DNA of 6,748 nt from Actinomycetes bacterium (GTDB taxonomy: Bacteria > Actinomycetota > Aquicultoria > CAJVYJ01 > JAUVQD01): positions 1 through 6,748 of the forward strand of contig JAUVQD010000082.1 of the NCBI GenBank assembly GCA_030598355.1. Reading direction: 5' to 3'. Shown here piece by piece: positions 1 through 5,970 of the stretch; position 1 is the stretch's first letter, and each line of letters opens with the position of its first letter. The translations under genes and the position numbers were made by a program. The notes under the pieces were generated by a model that had not been told where the DNA came from, ran no database searches, and worked only from the letters and a program-made list of their open reading frames with translations.

Positions 1-2
1 AA

Positions 3-1361
3 GAAAAATGGCAGGCGATATCGAATAGAATATATAGAGATAAGAAAATTATGGTTTGCGATGAACTATGTGACGAATCAAAAAGCTACAAGATATTAAG
101 AGAAGCAAAAGTCGAGGTAGCGCTTCCAGTCACTTTTAAAAAATACATGCATGCCTTTGTGGCTTTAGGCGAGAAGAGATCTGGTGATGCTTACTCGAAA
201 CAAGACCTGGCTCTGCTGAAAAGCTTTTCCCGCACGGCAGCGGTGGCCTTGGCCCGGAGTGAAGTAACTCAAAAAGTCGAAACGCTGTACAACCAGGCCC
301 AAACTATCATTTCCAATCAGGATCTAAAAGAAATTCTAGATCTAACCATCGAGAGCGCCTTTTCAAGAACGCATTCGGACGGGGGCTCGATCATGCTTTT
401 TGACGAGAAGACAAAAACGTTAAATATTGCAGCCTCCAGGGGATTGCCAAAGAAATATCATTCCAACAGGATTAAGATCGGCGAAGGCATTGCCGGGCGG
501 GTCGCCTCAATCAGGAAAGCAGTATTAATCCCCAACGGGGACAAAGAGTTGGGCAAATGTATGCGTCAAGACCATTTAGTTTCGGCTATGAGCGTCCCCT
601 TGATTGTCGGTAACAATTTGATCGGTGTTTTGAATGTTAACCGGATCAAGAACAGACAGCGCTTCACCGCTGCGGATAAAGGGCTGGTGAGCACCCTTGC
701 CGCCAATATCGCCCAAAAGATTCAAAACGCGAGACTCATTGAAGAAGATCGCGAAAAAGACAAGGAAGTAATTAATATATTCACTAAGGCTATAGAAGCC
801 AGGGACCCTTATACATTCGGTCATTCAGAACAAGTCACTAAGTATTCAATCACGATAGCCAAAAAGATGGGAATGGAGAAAGACCAGATTCTCAAAGTTG
901 AGCTGGCCGCTGTTCTTCATGATATTGGTAAGATCGCTATACCCGATAATATTCTGCTAAAAAAGTCCGAGTTAACTGCTTTAGAATTTCAGAAAATCAA
1001 GAGTCACCCGGTCAAAAGCATGGAGCTTATTGTCGAGTACTCAAAGCTAAAGGATGTGGCCATGATCGCTTTGTCACATCATGAAAAGTTCGACGGAAGC
1101 GGCTATCCTCAGGGCCTTAAGGGTGAGGAGATTCCAATAGAGTCAAGGGTACTGGCGGTTGCTGATGCTTACAGTGCCATGACCTCAGACAGGCCTTATC
1201 GCAAGGCAATGCCAGACGACGAGGCAAGGCGTAATCTTGCAGACAATAAGGGTGGTCAGTTCGATCCCCAAGTCGTCGAGGTCTTTCTAGGCGTAACTGA
1301 CAGTATTTTGGAACCCGAAGCAGGCCTCTCTGACTTGGTAGCCCAAAGAAGCACGCAGTAG
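3..1361 (+). CDS. GAF-GAF-HD-GYP protein, probable cyclic-di-GMP phosphodiesterase (5' partial)
   Basis: Probably a cytoplasmic sensor that hydrolyses cyclic-di-GMP through an HD-GYP domain controlled by GAF domains. The frame is open from base 3, and the ATG at 51 has no convincing ribosome binding site. Starting there would leave only the C-terminal half of the first GAF domain, so the true start lies upstream of the window; 452 residues are visible. Counting from base 3, the order is: GAF remnant (about 1-85), helical linker, complete GAF domain (about 105-245, with a VPLIVGNNLIGVLNV core), then HD-GYP (about 255-435). Catalytic signatures are intact: HDIGK with H306/D307, HHEKFDGSGYP from H359 (GYP at 367-369), and DAYSAMTSDRPYR. 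There is no transmembrane segment in the visible part. It ends with TAG, and no clear terminator follows before the next gene at 1490. The family assignment is strong. Activity on c-di-GMP is inferred from family knowledge, and the GAF ligands cannot be read from sequence. Confidence 0.93.
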   Translation, partial: EKWQAISNRIYRDKKIMVCDELCDESKSYKILREAKVEVALPVTFKKYMHAFVALGEKRSGDAYSKQDLALLKSFSRTAAVALARSEVTQKVETLYNQAQTIISNQDLKEILDLTIESAFSRTHSDGGSIMLFDEKTKTLNIAASRGLPKKYHSNRIKIGEGIAGRVASIRKAVLIPNGDKELGKCMRQDHLVSAMSVPLIVGNNLIGVLNVNRIKNRQRFTAADKGLVSTLAANIAQKIQNARLIEEDREKDKEVINIFTKAIEARDPYTFGHSEQVTKYSITIAKKMGMEKDQILKVELAAVLHDIGKIAIPDNILLKKSELTALEFQKIKSHPVKSMELIVEYSKLKDVAMIALSHHEKFDGSGYPQGLKGEEIPIESRVLAVADAYSAMTSDRPYRKAMPDDEARRNLADNKGGQFDPQVVEVFLGVTDSILEPEAGLSDLVAQRSTQ

Positions 1362-1489
1362 TAAAAGAAAGATAACTCCAACCACCGCTACTTTCTCCAA
1401 AAACTTTGCAATGTGAATAAAACAAAACACTGATAAATAGCTATTCTTATTGGCAAAGAGCGATCAAGTAATATTGAAAAACGTTAATC

Positions 1490-2075
1490 ATGAAGAATAA
1501 ACTGCCATATTATGCTGGCTTGGGCGCGGGAATCGCGTATCTGCTCGGAGATATTCTAGGCGGCATCGTAACTCCCCACTATAGTTATTCGAGCAATGCT
1601 GTGAGCGAGTTAATTCAGGCCGGGGCCAAAAACAGACTATTGCTCAGCCCATTTTTGTTCATCCACGCCATATTAATAATCTAAATTGATCTTTATCAGC
1701 GGCGCGCTCTTAGTGGCTGTGGGCGTTTGCGATTCACTGACTAGCTCAATCTTTCCCCAGGACCCGATTGGGGATCCGGCTACATTTCCGGGAACTATGC
1801 ACCTGGTTTTAGTTGCGGTCGCGGCCTTGCTGATCTTTTTTATTCTACCAATGATCGGACAGGGCCTATATCGAAATAAGGGATGGAGAAAATTTAGATT
1901 GTTTACATATATATGCCTGGTGGTGATGGCTATTGCCGGCGGCTTGACTCCTGTTGTGATAGCAAATGACTTGGGTATGGTGGGCCTGACGGAGCGGATT
2001 GTTGTTTATACATTTAGTCTATGGCTGTTTGTGCTGTCATATCTGTTGATAAAAGAGAAGCCGGCTGAGACTTGA
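1490..2075 (+). pseudogene. DUF998-family membrane protein gene, frameshifted
   Basis: Two adjacent frames together make one DUF998-like polytopic membrane protein of unknown function. The first runs from ATG 1490 to TAA 1682-1684 (64 codons): one hydrophobic helix, the family-like segment SNAVSELIQAGAKNRLLLSP, then the start of a second helix. The second is shifted by +1 and is open from about 1680 to TGA 2073-2075. It carries a helix ending in IFPQDPIGDPATFPGTMH, typical of the family, and three more helices. The second part has no ribosome binding site; its first possible start is a TTG at 1686. The stop context (ATC TAA A) does not look like a programmed slippery site, so a real or sequencing frameshift is more likely. 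Joined, the product is about 194 residues. The loop I would expect between helices 2 and 3 seems short, so a small deletion at the junction is possible. The ATG at 1490 also lacks a clear Shine-Dalgarno sequence. Confidence 0.72.
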
Positions 2076-2139
2076 GCTGGTATTTGTCTGTTTGATGAAT
2101 CAAGCTGTTGCCTAAGGGGAATATTCAACAAACAGCTCA

Positions 2140-2147
2140 AGGGGAGG
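2140..2147 (+). promoter_or_regulatory. Ribosome binding site fixing the start of the DUF4386-type gene
   Basis: AGGGGAGG lies 5 bases before ATG 2153. It decides that ATG over the in-frame TTG at 2108, which has no such site and would add 15 polar residues. Confidence 0.85.
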
Positions 2148-2152
2148 ATAAA

Positions 2153-2824
2153 ATGAATTCAAGCAGAAAGACAGCAATAGTAGTAGGGGTATTATTCATA
2201 ATTGCAACGGTCGCGGGCGTGCTCAGCATCTCTTTTATGGAACCCCTAACTGACTCCGAGTATCTTACCAAGGTCGCTGAAAATGAAAGCCAAGTATTGA
2301 TAGGCGGCTTGCTGATGTTAATTATGGGCTTCGCTGTTACCGCTATTGGAATCGTCATGTATCCAATCTTGAAGAAGGATAGTGAAACCCTAGCTTTTGG
2401 ATACTCCAGTCTCAGAATTATTGAGGGTGTGCTCTTTATTCTGAGCGTAGTCAGTATATTGTCGCTAATAGAAGTTAGTCAACAATTCATAAAAGCAGGC
2501 GCTCCGGATGCTTCATTTTTTCGAGCCCTCGGCGCAGCTTTTAGGGAAGAAAATTATTGGACCTACCATATGGGAACGATTAGCTTTGGCGTAGCTGCGG
2601 CTTTGTTTTATTTTTCTTTATTTCGAACAAAGCTCATTCCCCGATTTTTGACGATCTGGGGGCTTATCGGGGTTCCATTGTGGCTAGTCGCGAGCTTCTC
2701 GGTTTTCTTCGGCTCTGTAGAGCCAACCTCGAACACAGCAATGCTTCTTTATCTTCCGATAGCTTTGAATGAAATGGTTATGGCTCTGTGGTTGATAATT
2801 AAAGGATTCAACGAACCAAAATAG
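2153..2824 (+). CDS. DUF4386-type polytopic membrane protein
   Basis: An integral membrane protein of 223 residues resembling the DUF4386 family, whose biochemical role is unknown. A short basic N-terminus (MNSSRKTA) leads into helix 1 (about 8-28). Further hydrophobic helices lie at about 47-70, 85-105, 152-172, 180-202 and 208-220, giving six in all. The spacing and the segment around HMGTISFGVAAALFYFSLF and LIPRFLTIWGLIG fit the usual DUF4386 pattern of a His/Gly-containing helix followed by a PR(F/I)L turn. The length is normal for the family. The start is fixed by a strong ribosome binding site 5 bases upstream. It follows the broken DUF998 gene by 77 bases, so the two may share a transcript. 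No catalytic motif is visible and no substrate can be proposed. Confidence 0.8.
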   Translation: MNSSRKTAIVVGVLFIIATVAGVLSISFMEPLTDSEYLTKVAENESQVLIGGLLMLIMGFAVTAIGIVMYPILKKDSETLAFGYSSLRIIEGVLFILSVVSILSLIEVSQQFIKAGAPDASFFRALGAAFREENYWTYHMGTISFGVAAALFYFSLFRTKLIPRFLTIWGLIGVPLWLVASFSVFFGSVEPTSNTAMLLYLPIALNEMVMALWLIIKGFNEPK

Positions 2825-2879
2825 CATAACCAAAAAATCTTACTTTAATAGTTGGACCTCCTGCCCAGCAGTTTTAGTG

Positions 2880-2897
2880 GAAACACGTAAATGTTTC
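2880..2897. promoter_or_regulatory. Inverted repeat overlapping the stress promoter -35, possible operator
   Basis: GAAACA (2880-2885) and TGTTTC (2892-2897) are perfect inverted arms around the six-base centre CGTAAA. The right arm covers GTTTC of the SigB-like -35 at 2893-2898. That position is what a repressor site would need, but the arms are short and AT-rich and could be chance or a small RNA hairpin. Confidence 0.3.
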
Positions 2898-2917
2898 TAT
2901 GGAAAATGAACGGGTAA
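2893..2917 (+). promoter_or_regulatory. SigB/SigF-class general-stress promoter
   Basis: GTTTCT (2893-2898), a 13-base spacer, and GGGTAA (2912-2917) match the general-stress sigma factor consensus (GTTTwa, 12-15 bases, GGGwAw), with a perfect -10 and the invariant GTTT. The -10 ends 37 bases before ATG 2955, which leaves room for a start site and the GGGGGAG ribosome binding site at 2942-2948. The downstream gene resembles YflT, a SigB-regulon protein of Bacillus subtilis, which supports the call. No sigma factor gene is visible in the window. Confidence 0.6.
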
Positions 2918-2954
2918 CTAAAGTGAGCATTTCAAAGAAAAGGGGGAGATAAAA

Positions 2955-3473
2955 ATGACTGAAAATGTAACTGTAGCAGTATTTGGTGAAGACGAAACTG
3001 TCCATGAGGTGATTGGCGCGCTGAAGGAAGCTGATATCGGAGCTGACCATGTTTCGGTTGCCGGACCGGCAGGGAAAGTGAAGCCACTAGAGGAAGAAGT
3101 GCAAGGTTTTCATACAACCAAACATCGCTTGGAAGAAGGGGCGAAGTGGGGCGGTTGGATCGGTGGTATTGGTGGAGTCGTCGGTGGCGCCGCCATCTTT
3201 ATCGCCGCAATACCTGTCGGACCAATAGTGGCAGTTGGCGGCTTGGCCGCTATTTTAGCCGGAGCTATCGAAGGAGCTGTTCTTGGCGCGGGTGTTGGAG
3301 TACTCGCGACTGCGCTAGCTTCGATGGGAATCAAAGAGCCTGAAGCAAAAGAGCTCGAACAACGTATAGCCGCGGGTGAGTTCTTGGTGATCGTAAAAGG
3401 ACCTGCCGAGCTCGTGAATAGAGCCGACGGCATCATGAAGGCGTCGGATCCAATTCGCGTTGTTGCCGCTTAA
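2955..3473 (+). CDS. YflT/GSP17M-like general stress protein with glycine-zipper segment
   Basis: A 172-residue protein resembling general stress protein 17M (YflT) homologues; molecular function unknown. Residues 1-45 form a small alpha/beta domain (TVAVFGEDETVHEVIGALKE), like the N-terminal domain of that family. Residues about 58-128 are a Gly/Ala-rich hydrophobic stretch with GxxxG-type repeats (GGWIGGIGGVVGGAA, then GAIEGAVLGAGVGVLATAL), likely two packed helices in or on the membrane. The C-terminal 45 residues (IKEPEAKELEQRIAAGEFLVIVKG) look like a second alpha/beta unit, as in proteins with a split ferredoxin-like fold around a glycine zipper. The start is ATG with GGGGGAG 6 bases upstream. 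A SigB-like promoter lies 37 bases upstream, so it is probably transcribed alone under stress. A hairpin lies 24 bases after the stop. Confidence 0.75.
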   Translation: MTENVTVAVFGEDETVHEVIGALKEADIGADHVSVAGPAGKVKPLEEEVQGFHTTKHRLEEGAKWGGWIGGIGGVVGGAAIFIAAIPVGPIVAVGGLAAILAGAIEGAVLGAGVGVLATALASMGIKEPEAKELEQRIAAGEFLVIVKGPAELVNRADGIMKASDPIRVVAA

Positions 3474-3497
3474 ACATTCTTGGTGTTTACGAAAAAA

Positions 3498-3533
3498 TAC
3501 AGTCAAGGCTTGGGCTTCCAAGTCTTGGCTGTA
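3498..3533. terminator. 16-bp hairpin, terminator-like
   Basis: Arms 3498-3513 and 3518-3533 pair along all 16 positions (two G-U wobbles) around a GCTT loop. It sits 24 bases after the stress-protein stop and so probably ends that transcript. However, the 3' flank on the + strand (CTCTGTTATG) is not a T-tract. Six A's at 3492-3497 would form a T-tract only for transcripts on the - strand. It may be a poor intrinsic terminator, an RNA-stabilising 3' hairpin, or an antisense terminator. Confidence 0.5.
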
Positions 3534-3605
3534 CTCTGTTATGGCTAGTTGGTAGACTGTGCAGTGTGTCAAAGAGCGAGTTAAAGACAGCCGAGGTTCT
3601 TTAAG

Positions 3606-4076
3606 ATGATTCTAAAATCTTCATATAAAGATGGTGAACGGCTGCCGACAAAGTACGCTAACCTTGGTCCGGTTGGCGGGCAGAACGTTTCACCTCCATT
3701 TCAGTGGGAAGATGCCCCTCAAGGGACAAGATCTTTCTGTTTGGCCATGATTGATCATCATCCTGTCGCTAACCATTTTGTTCATTGGCTGGTCATCGAT
3801 ATTCCGGCAGATGTTTTTCAGATTGCTGAAGGGGCGTCGGGGGCAGGAAGGATGCCAGTTGGTGCTATTGAATTAGCTACAGATTACGGCCAGCCCGGGT
3901 ATGGCGGTGGTCGACCTCCTGCAGGAACAGGCGATCATGGATATGAAACAACAGTTTGGGCGCTTGACGTGGCGTCTTTAGAATTAGGAGCTAGTTCAAA
4001 CTTCGCGCAATACGAAAAAGCAATCACCGGAAAATCCCTAGCCAAAGCAACTCTCACCGGCCTATTTTCCCAATAA
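3606..4076 (+). CDS. YbhB/YbcL-type phosphatidylethanolamine-binding (PEBP) family protein
   Basis: A soluble 156-residue protein of the PEBP / Raf-kinase-inhibitor-like family, which binds anionic or phospholipid-like ligands; the bacterial role is poorly known. Family signatures in order are: NVSPPFQW (27-34), the ligand-loop position IDHHPVA (49-55, where DPDAP is usual), HWLVIDIPADV (60-70), GYGGGRPPAG (98-107) and GDHGYETTVWALD (109-121). Two family positions differ: the usual GGPCPP is GGGRPP, and the usual HRY is HGY. There is no signal peptide, so it is likely cytoplasmic. Start ATG 3606 has GAGG at 3593-3596, 9 bases upstream, a weak site. The gene stands alone, 132 bases after the stress protein with a hairpin between them and 91 bases before the cyclopropane synthase. 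Confidence 0.88.
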   Translation: MILKSSYKDGERLPTKYANLGPVGGQNVSPPFQWEDAPQGTRSFCLAMIDHHPVANHFVHWLVIDIPADVFQIAEGASGAGRMPVGAIELATDYGQPGYGGGRPPAGTGDHGYETTVWALDVASLELGASSNFAQYEKAITGKSLAKATLTGLFSQ

Positions 4077-4112
4077 GATCCTGATTTCTCCGCACAGTCA
4101 ATCAACTGATTT

Positions 4113-4139
4113 GTTTAAGGTTTTCCAGGCAAAGGAAAA
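4113..4139 (+). promoter_or_regulatory. Possible second SigB-like promoter, before the cyclopropane synthase
   Basis: GTTTAA (4113-4118, a perfect SigB-type -35), a 15-base spacer and GGAAAA (4134-4139, 5 of 6 against GGGwAw) lie 28 bases before ATG 4168. The spacer is at the upper limit and the third G of the -10 is missing, so this is weaker than the promoter at 2893-2917. Stress or stationary-phase control of cyclopropane synthase is known in other bacteria. Confidence 0.3.
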
Positions 4140-4147
4140 TTCTTTTT
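4121..4147 (+). terminator. Weak intrinsic terminator after the PEBP gene
   Basis: TTTTCC (4121-4126) pairs with GGAAAA (4134-4139) around a seven-base loop, followed by TTCTTTTT (4140-4147), 44 bases after the PEBP stop. The stem is short and AT-rich; two more wobble pairs may form at its base. It overlaps the candidate SigB-like promoter, so the two readings compete. Confidence 0.35.
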
Positions 4148-4167
4148 AGGCGATAAAGAGGGTTTTT

Positions 4168-5400
4168 ATGGGAACCGTAGTTGGCGGTCAATTAAGCAAT
4201 CTTGTCGGTACGGACAGCTGGAGCGTTCCGGTTGATGTCAGGGTGGCCGGCAAGAGAATTATCAAAAGCGAAAACACAAAAGCTGAGATCAGCTTCACGA
4301 GCAATAATGAGGCTCGCAGGGTGCTCGGCTCCAGAGACACATATGTTTTAGCCCTCGCGTATGTTCACGGAGCGATGAAGGTCGAAGGTGACATATACTC
4401 CGTCATCAATATTAAAGAGCAGTTTTATCCCGACAAGCTGACTGTTTTCGACAAAGCCCGTATTGTCACTAATGTGTTGAAAAGCTATAAATGGCACACC
4501 CAGGATAATGACGCGGATTTTATTTCTCACCATTACGACGTCGCCAATGACTTCTACCGGCTATTCTTAGGCCCATCAATGATGTATTCCTGCGCTCTTT
4601 TTAGTGAAAGCTCAGATGATCTCGATATGGCGCAAGAGCGAAAAATCGATTATCTGCTGAAAAAGTTATGCCTGCAAAAAGGGGAGCGTCTGCTGGATAT
4701 AGGTTGCGGTTGGGGATCGCTCGTTATAAGGGCCGCCCAGGATTTTGGCGCCGAATCGCTGGGCGTGACATTAAGTGAGCCTCAGTGCGCATATGCAAAC
4801 GAACGCATCAAGGAGCTTGGCCTGGAAGACAAATGCCGGGTGGAACTTATGGACTACCGGAATGTCGATTCTTCAGAGAAATATGACAAGATAGTGAGCG
4901 TCGGTATGTATGAGCACGTTGGCGGCCGAAATCTTGATGCCTATTTCAAGAAAATGCATGATTTGCTTCGCGACGACGGTCTGTTCGTCAATCAAGGCAT
5001 TACCAGAAAGCCGAAACCGGATTGGAAGAAGGCGTCCGAGGCCCGATTTATGGGGCAACATATCTTTCCGGGTGGAGAGCTTCATGCTAGCCAGCGAGTT
5101 GTCGAGGGGATGGAAGCTGCTGATTTCGAAGTCTACGATCTAGAATCACTCAGAAAACATTATGCCAAGACGCTGCGCCACTGGGTGAGGAATCTCCAAA
5201 CCCAGCCAGCGGAGGCTTTGTCAATTGTTTCCGAGGCGACTTATCGGGCCTGGCTTCTTTATATGGCTGGATGTGCTCTGGCTTTTGAAGAAGGTTATTT
5301 AAATCTTCACCAGGTCTGCGGTTCGAAAACCAATGCATACGGGGGGCGAGAGGTGCCCTTAACCCGAGCGCACCTATTTGACATTTTAGCTGAAGAATAA
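4168..5400 (+). CDS. cfa: Cyclopropane-fatty-acyl-phospholipid synthase
   Basis: A 410-residue enzyme that transfers a methylene group from S-adenosylmethionine to double bonds of unsaturated acyl chains in membrane phospholipids, acting at the inner face of the membrane. The N-terminal about 110 residues match the family's lipid-binding domain. Then come HYDVANDFYRLFL, MMYSCALF with C142, the SAM-binding LLDIGCGWGSL (175-185), GVTLSEPQ, the active-site EHVGG (E249), IFPGGELHAS, and HYAKTLRHW with Y332. By alignment to E. coli Cfa, C142, E249 and Y332 correspond to the bicarbonate-site residues C139, E239 and Y317. The His usually found at the H266 position appears to be Q276 (in VNQGIT). Length is normal for the longer Gram-positive form. 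Start ATG 4168 has AGAGGG 5 bases upstream. A mycolic-acid or other SAM-dependent acyl modifier of the same superfamily is less likely but not excluded. Confidence 0.92.
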   Translation: MGTVVGGQLSNLVGTDSWSVPVDVRVAGKRIIKSENTKAEISFTSNNEARRVLGSRDTYVLALAYVHGAMKVEGDIYSVINIKEQFYPDKLTVFDKARIVTNVLKSYKWHTQDNDADFISHHYDVANDFYRLFLGPSMMYSCALFSESSDDLDMAQERKIDYLLKKLCLQKGERLLDIGCGWGSLVIRAAQDFGAESLGVTLSEPQCAYANERIKELGLEDKCRVELMDYRNVDSSEKYDKIVSVGMYEHVGGRNLDAYFKKMHDLLRDDGLFVNQGITRKPKPDWKKASEARFMGQHIFPGGELHASQRVVEGMEAADFEVYDLESLRKHYAKTLRHWVRNLQTQPAEALSIVSEATYRAWLLYMAGCALAFEEGYLNLHQVCGSKTNAYGGREVPLTRAHLFDILAEE

Positions 5401-5474
5401 GATTTCTTAAAAACTTATATGAATCGCTTGTTGTTAATTTCGCCAAGACTTAGTAAAATGCCTAAAGTAATTAC

Positions 5475-5483
5475 TGTTATAAT
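5475..5483 (+). promoter_or_regulatory. Extended -10 promoter upstream of rpmG
   Basis: TGT followed by a perfect TATAAT (5478-5483) makes an extended -10 element. At 17 bases upstream (5455-5460, AAAATG) there is no -35 match, but extended -10 promoters tolerate this. A start near 5490 would give rpmG a leader of about 165 bases. Confidence 0.45.
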
Positions 5484-5584
5484 ATCTACCTACCGCCAGT
5501 CAACAAGAGTTTATGATTTTATTAAGGTTGCCTAGCGGAGGGTAAGTTATTAAGCGCAATAGGGACAAGGCTTAGTTTAGTGGG

Positions 5585-5613
5585 TTGACACAGTGACCAG
5601 TAGACAATAGACT
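5585..5613 (+). promoter_or_regulatory. Housekeeping-type promoter for rpmG - trnW - secE - nusG
   Basis: A perfect -35 TTGACA (5585-5590), a 17-base spacer and TAGACT (5608-5613, 4 of 6 to TATAAT) lie about 44 bases before ATG 5657. Placement and spacing suit the main promoter of the ribosomal/secretion cluster. The rest of 5401-5656 shows no gene, no tRNA and no convincing terminator. Confidence 0.55.
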
Positions 5614-5656
5614 CAACATTTGTGCCAAGTCGCTGTTTAAGCTCGGAGGAAAAGAT

Positions 5657-5806
5657 ATGCGAGTTACCGTTACTCTAGCGTGCACTGAGTGCAAACGCAG
5701 AAACTATACGACGAACAAGAATAAGAAAAATGATCCTGACAGGCTAGAGATGAAAAAGTACTGTCAATGGTGCAGGACCCATACAGTGCATCGCGAAACC
5801 AGGTAA
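5657..5806 (+). CDS. rpmG: 50S ribosomal protein L33, zinc-ribbon (C+) form
   Basis: A 49-residue component of the large ribosomal subunit. The protein begins [17 protein letters not shown] and ends in HTVHRETR, the classic L33 ends. Four cysteines in two CxxC pairs (C9/C12 and C36/C39) would bind zinc, so this is the zinc-containing form rather than the Cys-free paralogue that some bacteria make under zinc limitation. The core [18 protein letters not shown] is typical. ATG 5657 is preceded by GGAGG at 5645-5649 with 7 bases between. It is first in the rpmG - tRNA-Trp - secE - nusG cluster, with a good -35/-10 pair about 44 bases upstream. The tRNA begins 15 bases after its stop, so the two are very probably cotranscribed and the tRNA is cut out of the message. 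Confidence 0.96.
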   Translation: MRVTVTLACTECKRRNYTTNKNKKNDPDRLEMKKYCQWCRTHTVHRETR

Positions 5807-5821
5807 GTTAGGTACTGATTT

Positions 5822-5896
5822 AGGCCTGTAGCTCCAATTGGCTAGAGCACCGGTCTCCAACACCGGGTGTTGGGGGTTCGAATCCCTCCAGGCCTG
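5822..5896 (+). tRNA. trnW: tRNA-Trp (anticodon CCA)
   Basis: A complete cloverleaf of 75 bases. The acceptor stem AGGCCTG (5822-5828) pairs with CAGGCCT (5889-5895), with discriminator G5896. The D stem is GCTC/GAGC with GG in the loop. The anticodon stem CCGGT/ACCGG holds loop CTCCAAC with anticodon CCA at 5857-5859. A five-base variable loop is followed by the T arm GGGGG-TTCGAAT-CCCTC, which has one G-U pair. The CCA tail is not encoded (CAAG follows) and must be added by nucleotidyltransferase. It lies between rpmG and secE in the same direction, an arrangement seen in many Gram-positive bacteria, so release needs processing from a joint transcript. Confidence 0.97.
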
Positions 5897-5970
5897 CAAG
5901 ATGGAGATGAGTGTACATTTGGCCCCAAGTGGGGAAGGCAAGATTAGCGATATTGTGCGAAGGAGCACCG

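Noticed and set aside
51..53. ATG 51 as the start of the HD-GYP protein
   Set aside because: The frame stays open to the window edge, there is no good ribosome binding site, and a start here would cut the first GAF domain in half.
1366..1396. AGAAAG/CTTTCT inverted repeat after the HD-GYP gene as a terminator
   Set aside because: The stem is only six AT-rich pairs with a 19-base loop and no following T-tract.
1117..1425. 102-codon open frame on the - strand over the end of the HD-GYP gene
   Set aside because: It is antisense to conserved HD-GYP codons, its peptide has no recognisable domain, and no promoter or ribosome binding site is seen.
1436..1445. Perfect palindrome AATAGCTATT upstream of the broken DUF998 gene
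   Set aside because: Ten AT-rich bases are expected by chance at this level, and no promoter element or second copy is seen nearby.
1676..1690. Programmed +1 frameshift in the DUF998 gene
   Set aside because: ATC TAA A would force the Ile tRNA to slip onto TCT with poor pairing, and no internal Shine-Dalgarno-like stimulator is present, unlike prfB. A mutation or sequence error is simpler.
2090..2122. GTTTGA ... GGGAAT as a SigB-like promoter for the DUF4386-type gene
   Set aside because: The 21-base spacer is far outside the 12-15 bases this class uses.
3110..3436. 108-codon open frame on the - strand opposite the stress-protein gene
   Set aside because: It mirrors the Gly/Ala-rich codons of the real gene, giving a low-complexity Pro/Ala/Ser/Ile peptide, and has no ribosome binding site of its own.
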